From Rhabditophanes sp. KR3021 (lineage: Eukaryota > Nematoda > Chromadorea > Rhabditida > Alloionematidae), in contig CAUJLY010000004.1 in assembly GCA_963281155.1 (NCBI GenBank), positions 3,286,001-3,350,000 on the forward strand: 64,000 nt of DNA. The letters run 5' to 3'. The notes beneath the pieces were generated by a model, which did not search any database, had not been told where the DNA came from, and saw nothing but the letters and a program-made list of their open reading frames with translations. This document shows positions 38,901 through 49,000 of this stretch, one piece after another (within the stretch, counting starts at the first letter, position 1; each line of letters starts with the position of its first letter). The translations under genes were made by a program, and so were the position numbers.

Positions 38901-41900
38901 TTCAAACTGAAATTAGTGCAAGAAAGGATAATGTTGATGAGAGTGTAAAAAGTTGTTACCACATTAGAAGTCTAAATTACGATAATGCCAACAACCTCAT
39001 CCCACTCGCTGATCAAATCAAGACAAGATATTACGCTCTTGATAAACCAAGTCAAATTAGAAAGGAGAATCTAGAAGATGCATTGATCTATTACTCATGG
39101 ATTGGACAAGCAAATGACGAAGTTGATTGGATGTATGAAATGATTTCGAAGTTGTCTAGCAAGGATTACGGAAATAGTGTCCAACTAGCTCAGTCATTAA
39201 ATAAGAAACATCAAATTCTCCAACAAGAAGTTGGATCAAGAGAAAATGCTTTGAATGAAATTCAAAATGTCGCTTTTAAAATGATTAAGAACAACCATTT
39301 TGCTTCGGACGATATCAGAGATAAACTTGAATCTATGAATAAAAATTACGCTGAAGTAAACAATTTGATTGCACAAAGGCAAAAGCTTCTGGCTGCTTCC
39401 TTTATCAGTCAACAATATTATACCGAAGCTAATGAAGCCGAACAATGGATCAGAGATCGCTTAGTTTTGACTTCCGTAAAGGATACTATCAATGACAATG
39501 CATCTGCCGAATCTCATCTTAGAAGACTTGCTGCCCTCGAAAACGAAGTTTCGGGCTTTATGGAAGAAGTTAAAAGACTGGATTCTGTTTCCAACAAATT
39601 GGTTAATAGTAACCATTTTGATAGCGAGAAAATCAAAACTAAACAAAATAACTTGAACAGATTATTTAATGAAATCCAAGAAAATTGCACCAGATCAAGA
39701 TACGAATTAATAAATACTTCCAAATATTACATCTTCGTCAACAATGTGGAAAGTTTGTCTTCTTGGTTAAGTGAACGTGAACGCATGGCTTCCTCTGAAG
39801 ACTATGGTAGCGATTTAGAAGAATGCTTAGGTAAGCTCTCATTATTTAAAATAGTTATTAATAATTTACTCTAGAATTGATTGAAATATTCGAACAAGTT
39901 ATTAAGGAGTTGTCTTCAGCAGGAGAACGGGTGGCTCATGTTCAAAAATCACAAGCTGAATTATTAGATTCAAATCACTCTTACTCTGCCTCCATTAATT
40001 CAAAGGGCGCTGAACTTACTTACCTTTGGCAACATGTCAATGACCTTGCTAACGAAAGGCAGCAAGCGTTAAACGGAGCTAAATTGGTCCACAAATTCGA
40101 TCAAACCGCTGACCAAACAATGTCCTGGCTTCAAGATAAGGAAGCTATGATGGCAGCAATGGAAGAGGAAGAATTAACTAACATTGATCTTGACAGCATT
40201 AAAATGCTCTGTCAAAAACACGAAGTATTTATTACTGGATTATCTGCTGTCGAGAAGAAGGTTGATGAATTAAGAAAGAGTGCCAGCCGATTACAGCAAC
40301 AATTCCCAGCCACTGAAAACCATATTTCTGTCAGAATAGACGATATGGTCATGCAATTAGATGATATTAAAGCTGATTCAAGAAAGTACAAGGAAAGACT
40401 TATGGAGACTGAAAAGCTTCAAGCATACTTCCAAGAATATCGTGATTTAATTGCCTTTGTTAGAAATATGTTAGGTAAGTTAAAAGGGTGACAAAAACGT
40501 TTAAATTATTCATCGGAAGCCATATTTAAAAGGAAGAACAAAATATTAAAATTAAAAAGAATGAACAAATTAATCATCAGAAGTTATCTTAAGTTTAAAC
40601 ATAATTTTTACCAAGATGTCAGCAGCACATGCATTGACATGATTGAGGAGGTAAACTCCTGGCATGTTACAAATATTGTTTATGTTAGGAGTTGATCTTA
40701 TTAACTAACAGCCATGATTAAAAAATGTTCTTTTAAAAAGAAACCTCCGGCATATGGTTTTTTCAAAAATTTAATACAATATTTTACAGGCCAAATTACT
40801 TCTGAAGTTTTACCTCGCGATGTCGCAGGATGTGAGGCGTTGAATGGAAGACATAGTGAATATAGACAAGAAATAGAATCTAGAACAATTACTAAGGATA
40901 CCTTTGTTGCTAATGGAAACCGTTTAATTTCAAACAAGCATGTCCTTTCGGCTGAAATTAGTAGCAAAATTGAACATCTTGGATCTGAATTCGTCAGTTT
41001 AGTTTCTGTTTGGAAAAACTTTGCCCAATTCTACAATGAAAACTTGGATCTTAGACAATGGCTCCATGAAACTGAACTCATTGACAAGTGGTTGAATGAA
41101 AGAAGGAATCATTTGATGGAAGATTGGCATACTATCTCCTCTGTTGAAACTGCCGAACAAATGATTAGAAGTTATGACGACTTCCTAGTTACTCTAAATA
41201 GTCAAGAAGATAAAGTCAACTCCATTAAAAGGCTAACATTGCTAGAACAAAATTACAAGGAAATGCTGAATCGCCAAAGTCAAATTATTCAATCCCGCAA
41301 TGGTAAGTTTTATTCTAGTTTTCTTATTTAAACTAATCAATTATTTTTAGACACTTTGCCAGAAAACAGACGTGATACTCAAGCTATCAAGATTATGGAA
41401 AAGAAAGACATTATCAAGGGTAAAAGAGCTGATCGTGAACGCCGTAGAACACAAGAAGTATCCATTATCAAGAAAAATGATTCTGTTACAAATGCAGCTG
41501 GTCTTGTTCATGAGAATAGTGCTTACGATTTTGCTGGAGCAACTTTGCCAAGGAGTCGCGAAAAGACAGTCTTGCCCGGAAGCCAACCCGTCGAAGTATT
41601 ACCACCCTCTGTTCCAATGCGTAGAGCGCCAAGTGGGGATAGAATCGAAGCTTTAAGAAAAAGTACAGAAATTATCTTAAACGATAATATGCTCGAAAAA
41701 CCACAAACCTTGCCTAGGAAAATGCCTACAAGAACGCCGTCATTTAGCACACGTAGAACACAAAGTATCGTAAAAGTACGTAATATTGAAGACTTGAAAG
41801 CCATTGACATGAAAGGGTACGTTGAGAGGAAGCACGATCTTCAGGCTGGCGGCAAGAAAACTACTAAACGATCATGGAAACATTATTACATGATTTTGTG

Positions 41901-42255
41901 TGGTCAGCTATTATGTTTCTTTAAAGATGAAGAAAGTTTGTTAGAAAATTCTGCTGCATCGCCACCAATATACATTCTCGGAGCTCAATGTAGATTTTAT
42001 CCAGAGTATGTTAAGAGAAAAAACACCTTCAAGGTTACTACCACCGATGGGAGCGAATATTTGATTGCTGTGGCCATGTCCGAACAAATGCAAGAATGGA
42101 TTAGAAAGATCCAATTCCATGCTTTGTTAACGCCAAGCAACCAATTAAAAAGCTTTGATTCATTAACAAAACATATTACACCTTATGGAGAAATGGGGGA
42201 TGGAAGCAAGCCAACCATTCCAGCACATCGAACTGTAATTGAAGAAGAAAGTTAA
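26939..42255 (+). CDS. sma-1: Beta-heavy spectrin (SMA-1/Karst/SPTBN5 type)
   Basis: Ten exons: 26939-27032, 27087-29309, 29816-30236, 30377-31600, 33000-34593, 34636-37592, 38622-39830, 39875-40474, 40790-41302, 41351-42255. Two actin-binding CH domains lie at residues ~90-310 (KKTFTKWCNSYL; AKDALLQWCKVKV). Spectrin repeats follow, with an SH3 domain inserted at ~862-920 (NDEWW; GYIP joined to AN across an intron). Repeats continue to ~3640, then a PH domain at ~3763-3870 (KKTTKRSWKHYYMILCG). The SH3 insert and ~3,900 residues distinguish beta-heavy from ordinary beta spectrin. It pairs with alpha-spectrin in the apical epithelial skeleton; worm SMA-1 drives embryonic elongation. Exons sum to 11,740 bases, one more than a multiple of three: an extra G in GGGG at 30115-30118 breaks the SH3 frame. 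The sixth intron uses a GC donor. Two introns carry antisense nuclease-like relics. Confidence 0.93.
30090..30236 (+). other. SH3-coding segment with one-base frameshift
   Basis: The frame ending VPKIKVNFSYK gives way to another frame that continues with AHFSVQKDEIVALMEKSNDE, then WWRV and GYIP. The two halves form a normal SH3 domain only if one base of the GGGG run at 30115-30118 is ignored. No splice signals of usable length separate the halves. This is either a genuine mutation or a homopolymer error in the assembly. Confidence 0.8.
31601..32999 (+). other. Composite spectrin intron with internal AG|GT junction
   Basis: This intron joins codons for VEG and VEG in frame. Its first 46 bases (31601-31646) look like a complete mini-intron, GTATTG...TTTTTTTAG. 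They are followed at once by GTAAAC at 31647, and the remaining 1,353 bases end in TTTTTAG before the exon at 33000. The second part holds an antisense nuclease-like relic. The TTTTAG|GTAAAC junction has the form of a recursive-splicing site. Confidence 0.6.
31690..32972 (-). pseudogene. Nested GIY-YIG-like nuclease relic, copy 1 (antisense in spectrin intron)
   Basis: The 5' part has a zinc-finger-like CQFCGKG and, in another frame, FLTRHEMARTCKKK, near 32880-32960. A putative intron at about 32772-32860 (AAAG|GTAACT...CTTTTAG) leads into a 226-codon open frame (32056-32736). Two GIY-YIG-like units follow. Unit one has TRLYML, PYFYAR, SARLKEH, LAIEYCI and FGNAGTER. Unit two has HSVYVLL near 32101, IFYVGV at about 32010-32021, KKRLRDH, LGLEYSI (Glu at 31831-31833) and VLTNIADSG (Asn at 31792-31794). 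That is the order Tyr, Tyr, Arg, Glu, Asn of GIY-YIG nucleases, with spacing closest to what I know of the animal ANKLE1/LEM-3 type. At least three frame changes and stops interrupt it, so it is probably dead. Family assignment is by motif order, not by database search. Confidence 0.65.
37593..38621 (+). other. Composite spectrin intron with GC donor and internal AG|GT junction
   Basis: The only intron phase that keeps the spectrin frame (CAA G to CC ATC) starts GCAAGT, a known non-canonical donor. The first 45 bases (37593-37637) end in CATTTTAG and look like a complete mini-intron. They are followed at once by GTAAAC at 37638 and an antisense nuclease-like relic, and the intron ends at TTACAG before 38622. 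The layout is the same as in the intron at 31601. Confidence 0.6.
37756..38500 (-). pseudogene. Nested GIY-YIG-like nuclease relic, copy 2 (antisense in spectrin intron)
   Basis: A diverged partner of copy 1. Near 38450-38490 the minus strand reads DIDYTHYCQFYGEK, against DYYTHVCQFCGKG in copy 1, so the second zinc-binding Cys is Tyr here. Then DEESLNKLKESLKKADFRK and GKQSIYVLLD match DEELMKSVMDKLKKASARR and GRKHSVYVLL. The YIG position is degraded (EAILYCSVS). After a frame change, DDLTSNEALSYEYAV and STNIATSGQSNDVMF parallel DDLSINQALGLEYSI and LTNIADSGQSNQIMY. The acidic and Asn positions survive, but at least two frame breaks and the missing first unit make it a pseudogene. The two copies are clearly homologous yet differ at most residues, so this is not a recent duplication. 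Confidence 0.65.
40475..40789 (-). other. Spectrin intron with possible small relic of the nested family
   Basis: Inside this 315-base intron the minus strand has an open stretch with ICNMPGVYLLNHVNACAADI at about 40622-40685. GVYLL recalls the first GIY-type motif of the other nested copies, and the orientation (antisense to spectrin) is the same. There is no second motif, so chance is possible. An AGGAG-GTAAA-CTCCT inverted repeat lies at about 40646-40660. Confidence 0.2.
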
Positions 42256-43097
42256 ATGATATTTATTAAATTAAAGCTATTTGGCGAGTCTTAGTTAATT
42301 TAATAATTAGACTATTTTACAAGATGAGAGAAAGTTTTTGTTTGTTCTCTGAAATTTTTATTATTAAATGAACGAAATAAAATTTACATTATTAATACAA
42401 TCCATTTTATAATTTCCTTACATTAAATCCGAAATTCCGTATCCTAGTAAATTTGTCCGTAACCATATTTTCGTGAATAATGTAATGTCTCCTACGACCT
42501 ATAGAAAGTGGATATCTTTTTAATGATCTAGGAACTATAATAACTTTTCTTTCGAACTAAATGAGTGAAATTTTGAAAAAAAATTGGTCTCGAGGGCAGA
42601 GAGTTTTAAGTCAAAAATTTGGCTTTTTCCAGACTTGCTCTGAGAATGTGTCTTAAATTAAATGTTTGAAGAACTGAGTCTAATAACACATACTAAAGCA
42701 GGGAAGCTGAAATAGTATGATCAGTGGAACAGCTAAAAGTCTGAGACCGCAAAAGTAAAAATGTTACTTTTTTATAATGAGCTTAAAATAGTCAAAATAG
42801 GTTTCCAAGTAGTAAGAATGTGTATATAGGTGTCTATAATGTCATTACAACCTATGAGACCGTTGTAGGTGGCCGACAATGCCAGATCGGTTGAAAAGTT
42901 ATTCTCAAAAAATATTTTGATGATGTGTGAAGAACCTTTAATTGACATGATATTATTTAAGTAAGTTGAAAATACTTTTTTATTTAAATAAGTTGAAAAT
43001 ACTTTTTTATTTAAATAATGTTTCCTCGTAATTTTAGAATGTTGTTTAATTAATATTATGTAAGTAAGTAAATGTCATCAATCTAGTTTAATTAGTT
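42256..43097. other. Convergent intergenic region between spectrin and MAX-1
   Basis: Contains an AATAAA about 120 bases after the spectrin stop, probably its polyadenylation signal. It also holds the 27-base tandem duplication at 42962-43015. I see no gene in it. Confidence 0.5.
42962..43015. repeat. Perfect tandem duplication, 27-base unit
   Basis: Two adjacent copies of a unit beginning TAAGTTGAAAATACTTTTTT and ending TATTTAAA, starting at 42962 and 42989. They appear identical, so the duplication is recent. Confidence 0.8.
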
Positions 43098-46000
43098 TTA
43101 ATAATTTATAGATAATTTCCAAATTAGTTTTTGACACCGGATTAATTCAGCAAGATGAAGAGTCAATTGTTCAATTGATTTAGGTTCCATGGTAAATGTT
43201 AATCTTTCACGAGGCGTTTCATCTGGATGTGCATTCGGCGAGACTTGCCTAATTAAAGTTAACATAAAATCTCCATTATATTCGCCGAATGAAATAATAG
43301 ACTGTAGAGGAATGCTCTTAATGATATCCAATTGTTTTTCAGCTAATAAGTGTATTCCATAATCATTGATTGTAATGAAAATGTTACGTAGAAATGGAAG
43401 TTTCATTTGAGCTGGTCTCATGAAACTACCAAAAAGTTTCCATTTTTTCAGTACGCACAAAATCATTCTCACACAATCATTAACAGATAACTCCTTAAAT
43501 TCATACCACTTGTTTGAAACATTCGATTTCAAACTTCTTGAGCACATCACATCTAACAATTTTTTTGGATAAAATTTTGTCAATATTTCTTCCAAATTTA
43601 GTTGAAAACACTCATTGAAATCTCCATAAACCATTTGGCCATACAATGCACACAATTCTTCACCTAACTCATTGCTGATTGGAATTTGCCCTTTTACAAT
43701 CTCCTCTCCCATTCGATGACATAAAAATAGTTGTTCCATAATAGTTTCATCATTTTGTAAATGTCTCCAGTAATGCCGCATACGCAATTGAACTAAACAA
43801 GGAAACTTATTTATTAGGTTATGAGGAAATTGAGTTTTTGTTTTTATTCATAAACCAAAACTTATTGTCACTGGTTTTTCGTGTTATAGCCGTCAATTAG
43901 ACTTTCGTCGTTTTAGAGAAATAGCAAATAAAGTTGGAGCTTACTTGAGTAACTTCATACCAATTAAAACCTTTCGCGAAAAGTAGGATGTTTTAACTAC
44001 AATTTTAAATTACTAATCGCATTTGACAAAGATGCCTTTTTAATCAAAAGTTTGCCGTGTTTTTCTCATTTTATGCTGTTTTCAGAGTAAATATGAAAAA
44101 ATCAAAGAAAAGGCAGTGGTTGGAACTTAATGGGTTGTGGATGGAGACTTAAAAATGGACAAACATTTTTAAATGAATTACTCTTGTTACATAAGGATAC
44201 AATGGTTCGAATTGTATACTTGTTTAAGGTATAAAATACTGGAGATGTTAGATATTTAGAGGAGTCTAAAAATGAAAGGAATGCAGTAAATAGAAGGCCA
44301 AGTCTCATATTTTGCTTCTGTGCTTGGTAGAGATCCATTACTATTCTATTCGTCTTTTACTTCATCAATTTACTTTGCTAAACTCTTTCTCTATTATTAA
44401 ATGCGCCAAGCTTAAGCATAAAATAATTTCAGTTTTTGATATATTTTTGCTCACTTTTAATGCGCCAATAAAAATAATTTTTCAAACTTATTTGAGTCTA
44501 AAATCAATCCGGATAAACTTACGTGGCATATCTTTATCAACAACTTTACCCTTCCCATTAACAATAACTTTGTTTTCCCATGCAGAAATGCAGTCACATA
44601 GTCTTTGTTTTCCTTTCAGCAATATTAAATCATTAGATGTGCCTAGTGGATCTTGTAAATACAGTGCGTATCCCGACAACAACGCAGGCCTTAAATTTAA
44701 TCGTAGACATAGCGAGGACAAGCAATGTCCTATTTCCGTGGCTCCATTAAATTCTACTACTTGATAATCTCCAGATGGTAAAAGAACAGCAATGGAAAAT
44801 GGCATCATACTCGTTGCAATTGAAATATCTTTACACAATATTATCTTCGTCTCAAACTTTGATGGTGGCTCCAAGCGTGATAATGCATGGATGCAATGTT
44901 CTAATAATTTTTCACAATAGCAAACTATTGAAAGATAATCAGTACGAATGTTACTCCATCTTCGAATGTGTTGTTTTAAAAACCACAGTAGGGCATATTG
45001 CTTAGGTAAAAATATGGGCAAACTCAATGCTAGCAATCTCCATGCTTGTCCGCTGTTATTAATAGATCCATTGGTCATTCTTATTAACTGTGAATATAAT
45101 TCATTCTTTAAGCACTCATCTTCCATTGCCGTTGTTAAGATATTTTGTGCCAAATCTATATGATACTGAACAGCAATTGGCTTCATTGAGACTGTGCAAA
45201 ACAAATGTATTGCTCTATCCATTTCAATTGCTTTCTTGGCAATCACTTTATTGTCAATTGTATTCAATGGGTCCGTAATAATTTCTTTCATTGAAGGTTT
45301 TAGTAAAAGATCATCAAATAAAATGTAATTAATATTTTCAGATCCTTTCAGTAATATTCTTTGCAATAATATTTCAAAGGATGTTCCAACTAAAGTCGCA
45401 TCACGGCTAGCTACTTTGAGATAATAAAGCCATTTCTCCTTTTCTTCTATACTATTCACAATTAAATATACAGGATCTTGGTTTGTAACTTCTATACAAA
45501 TACTATACTCGCCTTTGTTATGCATTGGATGCCTATTAATTGCCTTCAATTCACCAGTCTGTATATCACTCGCTGTGTTTTCATCCGAACTTCCGCTGTA
45601 ATCATCAGAGCTTCCCGTTCTTCCCTTTTCAGAAACTAATGCCCCATGTAAATATATTTGGCTATTAGGAATTTTATCCTCAGCTTTCTTGAAAAATAGT
45701 AACTTTTGATCCACCAAACTAACAAATAACTTTTTTTGATGGCCATGTTTCACTCTATGCATCCACCCACTTATAATTGAATTGACCCCTCTGTCCTTAG
45801 TAGTTAAATCAGTTATCGTTAAATTTCGTAAAGATTGTGATAATACCTGAATAGAATATTATTAATTCTTTTATGAGTTTAAATTATGTTCATTATTAAT
45901 TTTGCTATCTGTATTTTTTAGTTTTTGGGATTTAACTCATCAGAGATCATTAGCACCACTCTGGTTAAGATAAGGCTACTTCAAAACTTCTGTATAACAT

Positions 46001-49000
46001 GTCTTAAAGGTGTTTTGCCATCTTATTCTTATTTGATCAAGACTAACACGTGTTTCTTCTCTTATTATTTATATTGTTAACCTATATCTAATCTACAGGT
46101 GCTTATTTGTTGCAAGAATGATCAAAAACGAAGCACAAATGGGTTGAAACGTCAAAGAGGCATTGTATGAAGCTACATGAGTCAACCAGGAGTATTGCAA
46201 AAGCAATTCGTTTTGAGGAAAGGGAAAATGGTAAGTAATGATGTCATTAATATTGTAATCTATTTTAGTTCATCTTATTCTCCAACAAACCACTGCAAAC
46301 ATTTTATCAAAGATAACAGCAGATGGATCTGTTTTGACAGCTAAGCATGTCGTAGAAAATAGGTAAAAGAATGGCAATACACTTGTGTGAATACAACTTC
46401 CACGTTAAAGGCAGTCGCGTTATCTCCGAGAAAGTATGAAGAAAATTAACAACACCAAGAGGCAAGATGGTTCAATGTGTCACCTATTGTGGCCAAGATG
46501 GAGGTTACTACCAAAGAATCGGTAGAGAAGTTGGAGTCATTTTAACTGAGCACTTTGGCAACCAAGTTACAAATATTGGCCATGGAAAGTGCACAATCGA
46601 GGAGGTTTGCAGGCTGTCACCTCAAGATGCCAAATTGATTGGCTAACTTTCGGTAGAAAAGATGTTTGTACTGAAAAATGATTCGTACTGGTTTTTAAGT
46701 ATGTTTTTGTCTATTATTTTATATTATACGTACTAAAAACCATTCTTCAGTTGCTAAATCCGACTCGGCATGATATCTCAAAACCTGTTCCGTTGTTGTA
46801 ATCTGAATGCCCTTGACTCCTGACTTGTTGTTTATTCTAACTATGCTTTTAATGTCTTTCAAAGTAAATGTAAAAGTTGGCTCTTCCTCACGCGACAATG
46901 ATTTCTGAGATTTGTACATAGATAAAGTCCCATTTTTTAGAACAAAGAAACGTCGTTTGATTGACTTTAGACGATTGTCACTCATTTGAATTAAGTTTCC
47001 TTGTTTCTCATAGTTATCACGGCCAGGAATCAAACTGGTTCTCAAGCTACTTATTCCAGACACAGCTGGGGATATTTTGATAGATCCATTCCGCATGTTA
47101 TTTGGACTTTCATTATTATTTATATTGTTTAATTGTGTCACAGAGCATAAAGACATTGTTTGGGAATTTTTTTTACTTTGATCGTTGTTATGATCACCAA
47201 ATGATAAACTTGAATTAAAAAAATTCAACGAACTTGTATTAGCGTCAAAGTGCTGATTAGGTGTTTGTCCATCAATAGTATCCACAATACTAAGACACTT
47301 TTCTGCCATTTCATGTAATCGGCGTTCCTTAAAAATAAAAATTTAAGTAATAATAAAATGTTCATAAAATATCTACAAATTGCTTTAAAATGTCAGAAAC
47401 AATGCAAAATGCAAGCAATTTCAAACCATAGACTTACCACAGGATTTTTAATGTTAGGAATGTGAGTTCTGTCTTTAATGATATCTGCATATTGGGGAAC
47501 GTCTCTTTTAATGATAGGAGAATCATAATTATGCGTATCTCGAATTGAAGGTTTGAACTGTTCTTGTATTGATGAATAGTGGTTGTTTATTATCTTTGAG
47601 TTTACCATATCTTGAAGATTTACATATTCGGGCGATGGGATGTCTTGTATTATTGTCTTAGGAACACGCTTAAGCATTAATGTAGAAAAGGGTTCATTTG
47701 TTCTTTTTACTTTTTCAAATATCTCCTCTTCCTCTTCAACGTACTCATTGTAGCCATCATCTCCACTATGAGAATCTAAACTGTCCCTTTCTATCTAAAA
47801 TAATGTCTATTATTAGTTAAATAAAATGTATAGAACTTACACTTGATCTATCGGTTTTAGTTTCCTCATCATTTGATCGTTCCACATTGTTAACCTTTGT
47901 CGTATTTTTGGAAAGTTTACGATTTACTGAAATAGGTTTGGCTGCTTCATCGTAAGGAGAGCAATCAGTAGCTGAAGACATAACTTCTTCTCCTCTTTCA
48001 GCACGGTGGTTTACTCTTGCTAGAAGTAAATTTATTATTTACAATTGTTTAATTTAACAAACCATCTCTTTTTTTTGTTCGTGGACTTTTTGTGCTCGTA
48101 ATAGATGGCGCAGTTGATCTTGTCATTATACAAGCAGCGGCGGTCATCGCCCCAGAAGAATCACTAGTTAAACCACTATCGTCGGAGGTGCGACAATAAT
48201 CCATTAATGCAGCGCAGTTATCACCTTCAGTCATAGAACCATCCAGAAAATGTTTAGAATAACTTGAAGGCAGCATTGTCTAAACCAAAAAATGTAAATT
48301 ACAAAATATAAATTATGAATTATAAAATTTTTAAATGTGAAATGCAAAATCATAAATTAAAAAGTGTTTAGATGCAAAGTTGTTAAAGATATCTGTATAT
48401 AATATGTCACAATTTGTATAATTCAGTATGATTTGCACAATTAATTTATAATGAGTAAGTATAGTACATATTTATATAATAGTGTGTATTATTTAAAAAT
48501 GTGTTCTTTAAAAAGTGACATTACTCAATATTTAAATAAAGAAAATATTTATTATTGTTCCATTTCAATAATATCCAGCCATATTTAATAAAAACATATG
48601 CTTTATAGTTTCATTTTAAATTGCTCTTTGGTAGAAAAACTTACGATACAACTTTGAGAAAATATATTTGTTGTAGTTTTGGACTGTTTTTGTTTCTCTG
48701 CAAATGACGTTAGAATCTTTAATCTATTTGTGCATGTAAGGTTTATGGCTTTGAGGCGATTGTTTTGATCTTCAAGCTGAAATTGTAAGATGATTTCATT
48801 AATTCAAAGTATACAAAATTATATCAAAAAATACAAAGAAAGGTGGCTTTTTAAATAAAGTTTCTCATGCTATTATAACAAAAGTAAGCATTATTTATCG
48901 AAGTTAAACTCAAGGTAATACCTTAAACAATAAGAATTTCAAATAATAAATAATGGGAACAAAGATGTGTAATAATGTATAATAATGCATAATAATTCAG

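Noticed and set aside
44180..44215. GGTTCGAATT box resembling a tRNA T-arm
   Set aside because: The surroundings form only a short AT-rich hairpin; no acceptor stem, anticodon arm or D-arm can be drawn.
44312..44764. 150-codon plus-strand open frame
   Set aside because: Antisense to the MAX-1 exon coding MyTH4-FERM; composition is that of a shadow frame.
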